Positions 8,890 through 17,267 are shown, numbered from the stretch's first letter. The stretch: 64,000 bases of DNA from Amycolatopsis taiwanensis DSM 45107 (GCF_000519205.1 NZ_JAFB01000010.1:129963-193962); one strand, 5' to 3'. Notes: generated by a model from the sequence alone, not told the origin. Made by a program: numbers and translations.

Positions 8890-9636
8890 ATGCTTTCGAT
8901 CTTCTCCTCGCGCCGGGTCCGGAAGTGGACGATCGGGGTGGCCCTCACCCTGGTCGTGCTGCTCGGTTCCGGTTTCGGGCTGCTCAAGGTGGCCAATTCG
9001 CGAACCTTCCAGTTCTTCGGCGACATCGTGGACCGGGTGGACACCTCGCAGCGGGTGGTCGCGCTGACCTTCGACGACGGGCCGGATCCCGCGGGTACGC
9101 AGGCGGTGCTCGACGTGCTCGCGGACCGGCAGGTGCCCGCGACGTTCTTCCTGATCGGCCGTGACCTCGCCGCGCAGCCCGACCTCGGTCGCGCGATCGC
9201 GTCGGCGGGGCACGAGATCGGCAACCACACTTTTTCGCACGAGCGAATGGTCGGCGTGACTCCAGGCTTTGTGGCCGACGAGATCGAGCGCACCGACGCG
9301 CTGATCCGCGCCACCGGTTACTCGGGCGAGATCCTGGTCCGTCCGCCGAACGGCAAGAAGCTGTTCGCCCTGCCGCACTACCTGAGCGAGCACGGCCGGA
9401 AGACGATCATGTGGGACGTCGAGCCGAACTCGTACCCGGAGATCGACCGGAGTGCCACCGCGATCGCGGATTACGCCGCCACGCACGTCCAGCCGGGCTC
9501 GATCGTCGTGCTGCACGCGATGTATGCCGGGCGCGAGGCGACCCGGCAGGCGCTCGGGCCGATGATCGACCAGCTACGCCAGCGTGGCTACCGGTTCGTC
9601 ACCGTCTCGCAGCTACTGGGCTACCAGGGCAGGTGA
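8890..9636 (+). CDS. Polysaccharide deacetylase (NodB homology domain), membrane-anchored
   Basis: 248 residues. An N-terminal helix (about residues 13-33) anchors it in the membrane, with the catalytic domain outside. NodB motifs are all present: TFDDGPD (motif 1), HTFSHE (motif 2, metal-binding His pair), RPPNG (motif 3), WDVEPNSY (motif 4) and IVVLHAM (motif 5). Such enzymes remove acetyl groups from N-acetylglucosamine-containing polymers, possibly peptidoglycan or a capsule. Its last 38 bases overlap the 3' end of the convergent sensor kinase gene. Confidence 0.9.
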   Translation: MLSIFSSRRVRKWTIGVALTLVVLLGSGFGLLKVANSRTFQFFGDIVDRVDTSQRVVALTFDDGPDPAGTQAVLDVLADRQVPATFFLIGRDLAAQPDLGRAIASAGHEIGNHTFSHERMVGVTPGFVADEIERTDALIRATGYSGEILVRPPNGKKLFALPHYLSEHGRKTIMWDVEPNSYPEIDRSATAIADYAATHVQPGSIVVLHAMYAGREATRQALGPMIDQLRQRGYRFVTVSQLLGYQGR

Positions 9637-10615
9637 GCGGCAGTTCGGCCGTGACGAGCCACTCGCCGTCGCCGGTCTCGGCGGCGTGCAGCGTCCCGTG
9701 CACCGACGCAACCTGCTCGGCCAGGCTCGTCAGCCCATAGCCGGAGCCGGGCGGTTTCCGGTTCGACCTGGCGTTGCGCGCGGTGATCCGGACCGCGTCG
9801 CCGGTCACCTCCACGCCGAGGTGCAGGCGTACGCCGGGACCGTTGTGCCGCAGGGCGTTCGTGGCGGTCTCCGCGATGATCCGCTCGGCGATGTCCCGGA
9901 CCGGGCGGGCGAGCCCGGTCAACCGGGGATCGTGGTCGAGGACGAGCCCGGCCGCGCGCAGCCGGGCCAGCACCTCGGTGAGATCCGGCGGCAGGTCGTG
10001 CTGGTCGTGCAGCTCGCGGAGGGTGCGGCGGACCAGCGTGAGCGCGCCCCTCCCGGCGGCCAGCACGGTGTCCAACCGGGCACGGTCGGCCTCGGTGAGG
10101 GCACCGCCCGCGCGCAGTGCTTCGGCCTGGACCAGCATCACGGTCGTGCTCTGCGCGAGCGTGTCGTGCAGGCGGCGGGCGGCGAGTTCGGTGCGCTCGG
10201 CCGCATGCCGTCGGCGCTCGACGCCCAGTAACCAGGCCGTTGCGCAGGCGGCGACGGCGAGCAGGGTGCCGTCGAAGATCCCCTTCGCCGGGAACACCGC
10301 CGCGCCCACGGCGGCCGTCGCGAGCCCGCACCCGATGCGGTTCCCGGCCGCGGCATACAGCGCGATGAGAACCGGCAGGTACATGGTGTTGCGCGGCGGA
10401 TCGACCAGGAGGTGCGCGACGGTCGCCGCCGTGGTCACGGCCAGCACCACACCCGGGGCGCGGTGGCGGGCGAACAGCGGCAGAAGCTGGGCGGCACTGA
10501 GCAGGGCGCCCGGCCAGCCCTGGCGCCACGACCAGGCGCCGCCGACCACGAAGGCCGCCACGACCACGGCGTTCACCAGCTGTGGGCGCAGACGCCGCCA
10601 GTAGGGTGTGTCCAT
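9599..10615 (-). CDS. Two-component sensor histidine kinase (NarL/LiaS type)
   Basis: 338 residues. About four membrane helices fill the first 135 residues with very short loops, so the signal is likely sensed in or at the membrane. The phosphoacceptor helix is RRLHDTLAQSTTVML (HisKA_3 type) near residue 148. The ATPase domain follows with NALRHNGPG (N box) and GSGYGLTSLAEQV (G box). A GAGGA ribosome site precedes the ATG. The gene is divergent from its likely partner regulator, and the two start codons overlap on opposite strands (CATG at 10613-10616). The 3' end overlaps the deacetylase gene by 38 bases. Confidence 0.9.
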   Translation of the reverse strand: MDTPYWRRLRPQLVNAVVVAAFVVGGAWSWRQGWPGALLSAAQLLPLFARHRAPGVVLAVTTAATVAHLLVDPPRNTMYLPVLIALYAAAGNRIGCGLATAAVGAAVFPAKGIFDGTLLAVAACATAWLLGVERRRHAAERTELAARRLHDTLAQSTTVMLVQAEALRAGGALTEADRARLDTVLAAGRGALTLVRRTLRELHDQHDLPPDLTEVLARLRAAGLVLDHDPRLTGLARPVRDIAERIIAETATNALRHNGPGVRLHLGVEVTGDAVRITARNARSNRKPPGSGYGLTSLAEQVASVHGTLHAAETGDGEWLVTAELPLTCPGSPVAARR

Positions 10616-11213
10616 GATCCGGGTCCTCGTTGTCGACGATCACGCGATGATCCGTGAGGGGCTGGCGCTCATTCTCGACTCCCGGCCGGACATCGAGGTG
10701 ATCGGCCAACTCGCCACCGGCGACGAACTGCTCACCATCACCGATCAGCCCGACGTCGTGCTGCTGGACCTGTACCTGCCCGGACTCGACGGCCTGGAGA
10801 CGCTCCGGCGGCTGCGGCAACGGCCGGGCGCCTGCCCGAAGGTGCTCATGCTGACCACGGTGGGCAGGCCCCGGGAGATCCAGCAGGCGCTGGCCGCCGG
10901 CGCCGCTGGTTTCGTGCTCAAGGACGCCACCGGGGACGAGCTGGTCGCGGCGGTGCGCGCCGCGCATCAGGGCGTGACGGCGATGAGCCCGACCGCTGCC
11001 GCGGCCATCGCCGTCCCGCCCACCGAACCGCTCACCCCGCGGGAGCTCGACGTGCTGGAACTCCTCGGCCGTGGGCTGTCCAACCGGGACATAGCCGCCC
11101 AGCTGCGCCTCGCCGAGCGCACGGTGAAGGCGCATGTGGGCAGCGTGCTCGGCAAGCTCGGGGTGACCAGCCGAACCCAGGCGGCGCTGCTCGCACCCGG
11201 TTACCTACCGTGA
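10614..11213 (+). CDS. NarL/FixJ-family response regulator
   Basis: 199 residues. The receiver domain has DDH at 8-10, the phosphorylation Asp in LLDLYLPG near residue 53, and the conserved Thr and Lys in TTVG and VLKDA. A LuxR-type helix-turn-helix fills the C-terminus (LTPRELDVLELLGRGLSNRDIAAQL...TVKAHVGSVLGKLG). I use ATG 10614; an in-frame GTG lies at 10608. A TAGGGT sequence six bases before the ATG looks like a -10 element, which would make the mRNA leaderless. Probable partner of the divergent kinase. Its last 13 bases overlap the convergent enoyl-CoA hydratase gene. Confidence 0.92.
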   Translation: MIRVLVVDDHAMIREGLALILDSRPDIEVIGQLATGDELLTITDQPDVVLLDLYLPGLDGLETLRRLRQRPGACPKVLMLTTVGRPREIQQALAAGAAGFVLKDATGDELVAAVRAAHQGVTAMSPTAAAAIAVPPTEPLTPRELDVLELLGRGLSNRDIAAQLRLAERTVKAHVGSVLGKLGVTSRTQAALLAPGYLP

Positions 11214-11995
11214 AACTCCGGCTTTCGCTTGGCGACGAAGGCCGTTACCGCCTCGCGGTGATCCTCGGTGGCGCCGAGGAAGGACTGTGCCTCGTCCTCG
11301 GCGGCGAGCGCCTCGTCGAGTGTGCTGCTCGACGCCTTGTTCAACACCTCCTTGACCTTGGCGAAGGCACAGGTGGGCCCGGCGGCCAGTTGCGCGGCCA
11401 GCTCGTGTGCCCGGCCGGGTAGCTCCTCGTCCGCCACAACCTCGCTGACCAGGCCCAACCGCAGTGCTTCGGCCGCGTCGACCGGCCGGCCGAGCAGCAT
11501 CAGCTCCTCCGCGCGGCCGTAGCCGACGAGCCGTTGCAGCGTCCACGACGCGCCGGAGTCGGGCCCGAGCCCGACCCCGGCGAAGGCCATCCGGAAACCC
11601 GCGGAACTGGCCGCGAGCCGCAGGTCGCACGCGTAGGCGAACCCGGCGCCCGCGCCGGCCGCAGTCCCGTTGATCGCGGCGATCACCGGCTTCGGCAGCT
11701 CCACGATGGCCCGGATGATCGGGTTGTAGTGTTTGGCCACCGTGCCCAGCGGCGCGGGGTCGCCGGCGGTGAGCAATTCGGCGTGCTCCTTCAGGTCCTG
11801 ACCTGCGCAGAAGGCCTTACCCGCACCGGTGAGCACCACGGCCCGCACCTCCGGCGTTGCGGACGCCTCCCGCAGCGCGTCCAGCAGTCGTTCCTTCAAC
11901 TCGACGGTGAGGGCGTTGTAAGCCTTGGGGCGATTGAGAGTCAGCGTGCGCACACCGTCCGCGTCGGCGGTCAGCAATACGTCTTCAACACTCAT
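11201..11995 (-). CDS. Enoyl-CoA hydratase/isomerase family protein
   Basis: 264 residues, a single crotonase domain. The N-terminal CoA-binding region is TLNRPKAYNALT, the first oxyanion-hole element is KAFCAGQDLKEH near residue 65, and the second is INGTAAGAGAGFAYACDLRL near residue 110. Where mitochondrial-type hydratases have a catalytic Glu, this protein has LGPDSGASW, a pattern more like PaaG/isomerase subgroups, so hydratase versus isomerase activity is open. The ATG start follows GGGAGGAA. The gene stands alone and is convergent with the regulator gene. Confidence 0.88.
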   Translation of the reverse strand: MSVEDVLLTADADGVRTLTLNRPKAYNALTVELKERLLDALREASATPEVRAVVLTGAGKAFCAGQDLKEHAELLTAGDPAPLGTVAKHYNPIIRAIVELPKPVIAAINGTAAGAGAGFAYACDLRLAASSAGFRMAFAGVGLGPDSGASWTLQRLVGYGRAEELMLLGRPVDAAEALRLGLVSEVVADEELPGRAHELAAQLAAGPTCAFAKVKEVLNKASSSTLDEALAAEDEAQSFLGATEDHREAVTAFVAKRKPEFHGR

Positions 11996-12312
11996 GTGTG
12001 TTCCTCCCGGCTTGTCCGTGTTGTCCAGAGCGCGTGCGGGCAGTCAGGCCGTGACGTTCGTTGTCGGCTACCGGTTGAGCGAAGCGGCGGCCTGCCTCCC
12101 CGCCCACGTGCACCCTCGTTGTCCGTCGCCATGGGTCCTCGTCCCGCGTGAATAACTTTGTCCGGTTCCGGCGCGCATACCAGCACCTATGCAACACGAA
12201 AAGATCGGTCCGCGTTCGCGCGGCCAGGCTGATGAGGGAGAATGACCTCGACACCCGGTTGGCTTAGGCGAGCGCGACCCGGGCGCGCCGGTTGAGACGG
12301 AGGGAGCACGCT
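11996..12312. other. 317-bp intergenic region upstream of the DUF3117 gene
   Basis: Separates the divergent enoyl-CoA hydratase and DUF3117 genes and must carry both promoters. The hydratase side ends in its ribosome site; the DUF3117 side ends with GGAGGGAGCACGCT before the ATG. AT-rich patches near 12150-12165 and 12190-12200 stand out against the GC-rich background and are the likeliest promoter zones. I found no small gene, hairpin terminator or repeat here. Confidence 0.5.
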
Positions 12313-12480
12313 ATGGCGGCCATGAAGCCCCGGACCGGAGATGGTCCCCTCGAGGTGACTAAGGAGGGGCGGGGCCTCGTGATGCGCGTTCCGCTCGAGG
12401 GTGGCGGGCGACTCGTCGTCGAACTTTCGGCCGAGGAGGCCAAGGATCTGGGAGTCGCCCTGCAGGAGGCGACCAGCTGA
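12313..12480 (+). CDS. DUF3117 domain-containing protein
   Basis: 55 residues, beginning MAAMKPRTGDGPLEVTKEGR and ending LSAEEAKDLGVALQEATS. This is the complete DUF3117 family, a very strongly conserved small actinobacterial protein of unknown function (homologue of the mycobacterial gene just after tagA). The ATG at 12313 follows a GGAGGGAG ribosome site. The conservation implies an essential or near-essential role, but none is established. Confidence 0.93.
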   Translation: MAAMKPRTGDGPLEVTKEGRGLVMRVPLEGGGRLVVELSAEEAKDLGVALQEATS

Positions 12481-12640
12481 TCTTCAGGTCGCGTCATGTC
12501 ACCGGTTGAGGGAAACCCTCGAACCGGATTTCGTCGTCCCCACGATTGAAGATACGACCGGCGCGGCGTTCGTGAGGTGCACGAATCGGCGCGCTGTGGT
12601 GACCTGACCGCGGTCGGGTCGCGAAGAAACGGAGGCCCCC

Positions 12641-14089
12641 GTGGCGCGGTACCCCTTACCGGCCATCCCCAGCCGATTGATCGAGTTCGAGGTCGCCGAC
12701 GACCTCCGCCGAGGCGCGCCCGTGGCCCGGGTGGTGCGTGCCGCCGGCGAGGAGGTCGAGCTGGGCGGCGTGCGGCATGCCGGGAAGGCGGGCGAGGTGC
12801 GGGACGTCGCCGCGGACGACGTGCGGTGGCTGGTCGGCGTGGGCCAGGGCACACCGGCCGACTGGCGGTCCGCCGGTGCGGCGCTGGTGCGCGCGGCGGC
12901 CGAGGGCGACCGTGCCCGGACCGTTCAGGTGGACCTGGGCGACGCGGAGGCCGACGGAGACCGACTCGCGGCACTGGCTGCGGGCGTGCTGCTGGGCGGT
13001 TACCGGTTCAAGGTCAGTGCCGACGGTGACAAGGCAGGCGTCCGGACGGTGCGCGTGCTCGCACCGTCCGGAACCGCTGTCCCCGACCTGACCCGCGTCC
13101 GGGAGCTGGCCGGTGCGGCCGCCCTGGCGCGAGACCTGTCCAATGCGCCGTCGAACATCAAGAATCCGGCGTGGCTGGCCGAAACGGCCGAGCGGGTCGT
13201 GGCGGACGTGCCCGGACTGCGCGCCACGATCCGGGACGAGAAATGGCTCGCCGCGCAGGGCTTCGGCGGAGTGCTGGCGGTCGGCGGCGGGTCGGCGAGC
13301 CCGCCCCGCTTGATCGAGCTGAGCTACCGGCCGCGCGGGGCGAGCCGGCACCTGCTGCTCGTCGGCAAGGGCATCACCTTCGACACGGGTGGCCTGTCGA
13401 TCAAACCGGCCGAGGGCATGCACCTGATGCGCACCGACATGGCGGGCGGCGCGGCGGTGATCGCGGCGACGCGCGCGATCGCCGCGCTGCGGCTCGGGCT
13501 GCGGGTCTCGGCCCTGGTGCCGGCCGCGGAGAACCACGTTTCCGGCGGGTCCTACCGGCCCGGTGACGTGGTGCGCCACTACGGCGGAAAGACGACCGAG
13601 GTCTCCAACACCGACGCCGAGGGCCGCATGGTTCTCGCCGACGCCCTGGCGTATGGCATCCGGCGGTTCCGGCCGGACGCCGTGGTGGACGTGGCGACGT
13701 TGACCGGGGCGATGAAGGTCGCGCTGGGCCTGCGGACCGGTGCGCTGTTCGCCAGTGACGACGCGCTCGCGGCCCGCGTGCTCGCCGCGGGACAGGCCGC
13801 GGGTGAGTCGTGGTGGCGGATGCCGCTGCTGGACGACCATGTGGACGCGGTGCGCGGTGAGCTCGCCGACGTCCGGCAGACCCCGACGGGCCCCGGCGGG
13901 ATCACCGCGGCGTTGTTCCTGCGTGAGTTCGTCGACGGGCTGCCGTGGGCGCACCTCGACATCGCGGGCCCCGCCCGGGCGGACAAGAGCTACGCCGAGG
14001 TCGTGCCCGGTGCGACCGGCTTCGCCGCCCGCACCCTGGTCGAGCTGGCCGCCTCCTATGCCGGCCAGCCGCCGGAGGCGGGCGAGTAG
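12641..14089 (+). CDS. Leucyl aminopeptidase (M17 family)
   Basis: 482 residues. The N-terminal regulatory domain (about 1-160) is followed by the catalytic domain with GKGITFDTGGLSIKP, the MRTDMAGGAA segment and the family signature NTDAEGRMVLADAL; lysine, aspartate and glutamate residues in these bind two metal ions. It cleaves N-terminal residues from peptides in the cytoplasm and probably forms a hexamer. The GTG start at 12641 follows GGAGG. Its 3' side is followed by a duplicated 45-bp segment before the LysR gene. Confidence 0.93.
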   Translation: MARYPLPAIPSRLIEFEVADDLRRGAPVARVVRAAGEEVELGGVRHAGKAGEVRDVAADDVRWLVGVGQGTPADWRSAGAALVRAAAEGDRARTVQVDLGDAEADGDRLAALAAGVLLGGYRFKVSADGDKAGVRTVRVLAPSGTAVPDLTRVRELAGAAALARDLSNAPSNIKNPAWLAETAERVVADVPGLRATIRDEKWLAAQGFGGVLAVGGGSASPPRLIELSYRPRGASRHLLLVGKGITFDTGGLSIKPAEGMHLMRTDMAGGAAVIAATRAIAALRLGLRVSALVPAAENHVSGGSYRPGDVVRHYGGKTTEVSNTDAEGRMVLADALAYGIRRFRPDAVVDVATLTGAMKVALGLRTGALFASDDALAARVLAAGQAAGESWWRMPLLDDHVDAVRGELADVRQTPTGPGGITAALFLREFVDGLPWAHLDIAGPARADKSYAEVVPGATGFAARTLVELAASYAGQPPEAGE

Positions 14090-14098
14090 CGGGCTTGA

Positions 14099-14220
14099 TC
14101 CGCGCTCGGTGCCTGGTCGTTTGAGGTGCGGTGCTGGTCGCGCCGTGTGTTTGCCTCACGCGCCGGCGGGCTCGGTCCGCGCTCGGTGCCTGGTTGCTTG
14201 AGGTGCGGTGCCGGTCGCGC
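14099..14220. repeat. Direct repeat of 45 bp, duplicated 3' end of the LysR gene
   Basis: Two 45-bp copies at 14099-14143 and 14176-14220, beginning tccgcgctcggtgcctgg, match at about 42 of 45 positions, with a 77-bp period. The right copy lies inside the last codons of the LysR gene (its minus-strand tail QATRHRARTEP); the left copy lies outside, past the stop codon. This looks like a local tandem duplication of the gene end. A short piece, ggctcggtccg, recurs near 40062 inside the split palindrome. Confidence 0.85.
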
Positions 14221-15139
14221 GTTGCGTGGTCAGCACATGGTCACGAAAGGAGCGGACGGCTGGCGTGAACTGCTCCTCGCTCGGCCACACCAGGCCGATG
14301 GTGCGCGTCACCTTCGGAGACAGCGGGATCTCCGCGACTCCGGCCGGCGGGGCGGGGCCGAAGCGCGGCAACAGCGCGACGCCGAGTCCGGCCGCGACGA
14401 GGCCGCGTACGGTCTCGGACTCCTGGCCTTCGAACGCGATCTTGGGGTCGAAGCCGGCCTTCGCGCACAGCGCGTCGGTGATCTGGCGGAGCCCGTAGCC
14501 GGGTTCGAGGGTGACGAAATCCTCGCCGGCCAGTTCCTCGAACCGGATCCGGCGGCGCGCCGCCAGCCGGTGCGAGCGCGGGACCGACAGGAGTAGTTCC
14601 TGTTCGGACAGGACGCTCCCGGTGAGCGTGGAATCGTCCACCGGCAGCGGGGCGATCAAGGCCAGGTCGAGCTCGCCGTCGGCCAGCCTGCCCAGGATGT
14701 GCCGGCGCGAGCCCTGCACCAGGGTGAAGCGCACGCCGGGATACTGCGCGCGGAAGTCCCGAAGCAGGCTCGGCACGAGCCACCGGCCGAGCAGGTGCAG
14801 GAAGCCGAGCACAACATGCCCGGTCGCCGGGTCGAGCTCCTCGCGCGCCTGGCGTATCCCCGCGTCGACGGTGGCGAGCGCGCGGCCCGCCGTCCCGGCC
14901 AGGATCACGCCGACCCTGGTCAGCCGCACGCCGCGCCCGGCGGGCTGGGTGAGGGGAGCGCCGATGGCTTCGGACAGTGCCGCCAGTCGCCGGCTGACGG
15001 TCGGCTGGGGCACCCCGAGCCGTTCGGCCGCGCGGGTGATGTTGCCGGTCTCACTCAGAGCGGTCAGCAGGGCCAGGCCCGGCGCGAGCCGGGCGATGAG
15101 GTGCTGGTCATCGGCCTCCGCCCGGATCTCATCCATCAT
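14156..15139 (-). CDS. LysR-family transcriptional regulator
   Basis: 327 residues from ATG 15139 (MMDEIRAEAD). The winged helix-turn-helix is near residues 20-80 (LALLTALSETGNITRAAERLGVPQPTVSRRLAALSE), and the periplasmic-binding-like effector domain fills the rest (LDLALIAPLPVDD, GLGVALLPRFG). It is divergent from an MFS transporter, the classic layout for a regulator of an exporter gene. The C-terminal tail after about residue 305 is basic and encoded by the duplicated 45-bp repeat, so the true family C-terminus may be shorter. An ATG at 15175 would place the candidate operator inside the gene, so I prefer 15139. Confidence 0.9.
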   Translation of the reverse strand: MMDEIRAEADDQHLIARLAPGLALLTALSETGNITRAAERLGVPQPTVSRRLAALSEAIGAPLTQPAGRGVRLTRVGVILAGTAGRALATVDAGIRQAREELDPATGHVVLGFLHLLGRWLVPSLLRDFRAQYPGVRFTLVQGSRRHILGRLADGELDLALIAPLPVDDSTLTGSVLSEQELLLSVPRSHRLAARRRIRFEELAGEDFVTLEPGYGLRQITDALCAKAGFDPKIAFEGQESETVRGLVAAGLGVALLPRFGPAPPAGVAEIPLSPKVTRTIGLVWPSEEQFTPAVRSFRDHVLTTQRATGTAPQATRHRARTEPAGA

Positions 15140-15145
15140 CGTATG

Positions 15146-15167
15146 AATACTTGCAGATTCTCGTATT
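15146..15167. promoter_or_regulatory. Candidate LysR operator
   Basis: The interval between the divergent LysR and MFS genes contains AATAC, 12 bases, then GTATT, an inverted repeat of the T-N11-A class bound by LysR proteins. A second GTAT lies directly beside it at 15141. The position just upstream of the regulator start suits autoregulation and control of the transporter. Assigned by pattern only. Confidence 0.4.
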
Positions 15168-15196
15168 GGACGCATTGGTTAGCTGAGCTTAGTTTC

Positions 15197-16468
15197 GTGT
15201 TCGTGCGCGCTGACCTGCTCGTTCCTGCCCGAACCGCCACCCGTCGCGTCAAGATCGCGGTTGCTGCCGGTGGAATCTCGACCTTCGCACTGCTATACGC
15301 GCCGCAGCCGGTGCTGCCGCAACTCGCGGCTCAGTACCAGCTCGACCCCGGCAGCGCTTCGCTTGCGGTGAGCGTGGCCACCGGCGCGCTGGCCATCACC
15401 GTGCTGCCGATCGCCGCGCTGTCGGAGGTCGTCGGCCGACGGCCGGTGATCACCGCGTCGGTGACGGCATCCGTTGTGTTCGGCCTGCTGCTGCCGCTGG
15501 CACCGTCGTACCCGGTTCTGCTCCTGCTGCGGGCACTGGAAGGGATCGCGATCGCCGGCTTTCCCGGCGTCGCCGCGGCGTACCTGGTGGAGCGGCTCGG
15601 GCGTACCGGGGTGGCCGCTGCGGTCGGGGCGATGATCGCCGGCAACAGCATCGGCGGCATGCTCGGCCGGCTGGTCGCCGGATTCGGCGCCGAAGCCCTG
15701 GGCTGGCGTGGCGCACTCGCCATGGTCGCCGTGCTCGCGCTGCTCTGCTCACTACTCACCGTGATGACCCTGCCCCCGTCGTCCGGCCCGGTTTTGGAGG
15801 AAGGTGGATTTGCTACGGATGATCCGAAGCAAATCCACCTTGCTCCAAAACGAGCGTGGGGTGAGCAGTTACGGAGCGTGTTGCGGGGCATGGTGGCCGC
15901 GGTGCGCAAGCCGGTATTGCTGGCGCAGTACGCGGTCGCGATGCTGGCCATCGGCGCGTTCGTGTCTATCTACAACGCGGCGGGCTTCCGGTTGACCGGC
16001 AAGCCGCTGGACCTCTCACCCGCGATCGCGTCGCTGGTGTTCCTCGCCTACGCGATCGGCTCGGTGTCCTCCGCCGCGGCGGGGAGGCTGGTCGCCCGAT
16101 TCGGGCGGTTGAGGTCGGTCGCCGCGGGGCTCGCGGTCATGGCGGTCGGCCTGGCGCTCACGGTGCCGGACGCGCTGCCGGCGGTCGTGCTCGGGTTCGT
16201 CGTGTTGACCGGCGGATTCTTCGCGGCCCACGCGGTCGCCAACGGCTGGACCGCGGCGGAGGCACCGGCCGGGGCGCGCGGGCAGGCCGCCGGCATCTAC
16301 ACGCTCAGCTTCTACCTGGGCAGCAGTGTCGGCGGCACGGCCGGCAGCGTGATCTACAGCCACGCAGGATGGTTCTGGCTCGTCGTGGCCACGGTGAGCT
16401 GGCTGGTGCTGGCCATCGTCGTCGAGACGATCACCGTCGCCTCGCGGAAGACCGCCTCCGCGGCGTGA
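15197..16468 (+). CDS. MFS transporter with an in-frame palindromic insertion
   Basis: 423 residues with about 12 membrane helices. The motif between helices 2 and 3 is EVVGRRPVI, and the helix 4-5 region is LRALEGIAIAGFPGVAAAYL, as in drug:H+ antiporters of the inner-membrane YnfM type. The long central loop between helices 6 and 7 (about residues 190-230) contains residues 199-218, VLEEGGFATDDPKQIHLAPK, encoded entirely by a copy of the dispersed palindrome. The rest of the protein is intact on both sides. The start is GTG 15197 (an in-frame GTG follows at 15203) with no strong ribosome site. Divergent from and probably regulated by the LysR gene; substrate unknown. Confidence 0.88.
   Translation: MFVRADLLVPARTATRRVKIAVAAGGISTFALLYAPQPVLPQLAAQYQLDPGSASLAVSVATGALAITVLPIAALSEVVGRRPVITASVTASVVFGLLLPLAPSYPVLLLLRALEGIAIAGFPGVAAAYLVERLGRTGVAAAVGAMIAGNSIGGMLGRLVAGFGAEALGWRGALAMVAVLALLCSLLTVMTLPPSSGPVLEEGGFATDDPKQIHLAPKRAWGEQLRSVLRGMVAAVRKPVLLAQYAVAMLAIGAFVSIYNAAGFRLTGKPLDLSPAIASLVFLAYAIGSVSSAAAGRLVARFGRLRSVAAGLAVMAVGLALTVPDALPAVVLGFVVLTGGFFAAHAVANGWTAAEAPAGARGQAAGIYTLSFYLGSSVGGTAGSVIYSHAGWFWLVVATVSWLVLAIVVETITVASRKTASAA
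15791..15851. repeat. Dispersed palindromic element, copy 2 (inside the MFS gene)
   Basis: 61 bp, arms gttttggaggaaggtggatt... and ...aaatccaccttgctccaaaac. It is read through in frame by the MFS gene. In the complete intergenic copies the right arm reads ccgtagcaa; here it reads ccgaagcaa, so the codon at 15827-15829, which would be TAG in this frame, is AAG (Lys211). This one substitution keeps the gene open. The insertion point is the cytoplasmic loop between helices 6 and 7, a position that tolerates extra sequence. Confidence 0.9.
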
Positions 16469-16481
16469 ACGCGGGCACGCG

Positions 16482-17267
16482 TCAGGGCCCGGCGGTCGCG
16501 ACCAGGGGTTCCGTTGCCGGTGAGGCCAGGGGCGGTAGCGCGACCACGACCGGCGGCGCCCAGTCCGGGCGCGCATCGAGCAGGATCTCCCGATGGTGCC
16601 GGAGACTCACCGCGCTCACGTGCATCGGCTCGGCGGCGGCCCCGGACACGGTCTGCCCGGGCACGAGCTGGGCCTCGGCGTCGGCCAGGGCGGGCAGGGC
16701 CGCGGCGAGCACCCAGTAGGTGCCAGGGGGTATGCCGGTGAGCACGAAGTCGCCGGTATCGCCCAGCAAGGCTCCGCTGACCGGGATCCCGCGCGCGCTC
16801 TGCCGCGGGAACAGCCCAACGTAGACGGCCGGAAAGCTGCCGAGGGCCGCGAGCGCGGCGGGGCTGAGCCGGACCGAGCCGCTGACCGTCCCGCCCCGTG
16901 GCGCGCCGCCCGGCACCAGTACCGGCTCGGGCGGCGCGTCGGCGAGCAGGGTGGGCAGGCGACGGAACTCGAGCGGGGACCGCCCGACCGCGGCGGTGAA
17001 CCGGGTGGTGAAGGTCCCCACCGACGTGAACCCCACCTCGTGACAGACATCGATGATCCGCAGGTCGCTGGCGAGCAGGAGACGTTTCGCGCGCTGGAAG
17101 CGATGGGCCGCGAGGAAATGGCCTGGCGGCATGCCGAGGTGTCGTTCGAAGGCCCGCGCCAGGTGGAACGGGCTGTAGCCGACGTGGTCGGCCACATCAC
17201 CGAGCACGATCGGCTCGTCGGCGCGCGAGGCGAGGAAGCGCGCGGCTTCCACCACGGTGTTCCGCAC
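16482..17267 (-). CDS. AraC-family transcriptional regulator
   Basis: 261 residues. The AraC double helix-turn-helix is N-terminal (about 5-105): VLGDVADHVGYSPFHLARAFERHLG and IIDVCHEVGFTSVGTFTTRFTAAVGRSP. The remaining 150 residues form a separate domain rich in beta-strands and prolines (GSVRLSPAALAALG, VYVGLFPRQSARGIPVSG, FVLTGIPPGTYWVLAAAL) that resembles a carboxypeptidase-regulatory-like fold and could sense a ligand. The reversed domain order, DNA-binding first, is typical of one AraC subgroup. The GTG start follows GGGAGGTGC. The target is unknown; the O-methyltransferase gene next to it is transcribed in the same direction. Confidence 0.88.
   Translation of the reverse strand: MRNTVVEAARFLASRADEPIVLGDVADHVGYSPFHLARAFERHLGMPPGHFLAAHRFQRAKRLLLASDLRIIDVCHEVGFTSVGTFTTRFTAAVGRSPLEFRRLPTLLADAPPEPVLVPGGAPRGGTVSGSVRLSPAALAALGSFPAVYVGLFPRQSARGIPVSGALLGDTGDFVLTGIPPGTYWVLAAALPALADAEAQLVPGQTVSGAAAEPMHVSAVSLRHHREILLDARPDWAPPVVVALPPLASPATEPLVATAGP

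Noticed and set aside
9621-11135. Long minus-strand frame opposite the response regulator and kinase region
   Set aside because: The NarL-type regulator and kinase have complete domains in their own frames; this frame is His/Arg-rich low-complexity sequence.
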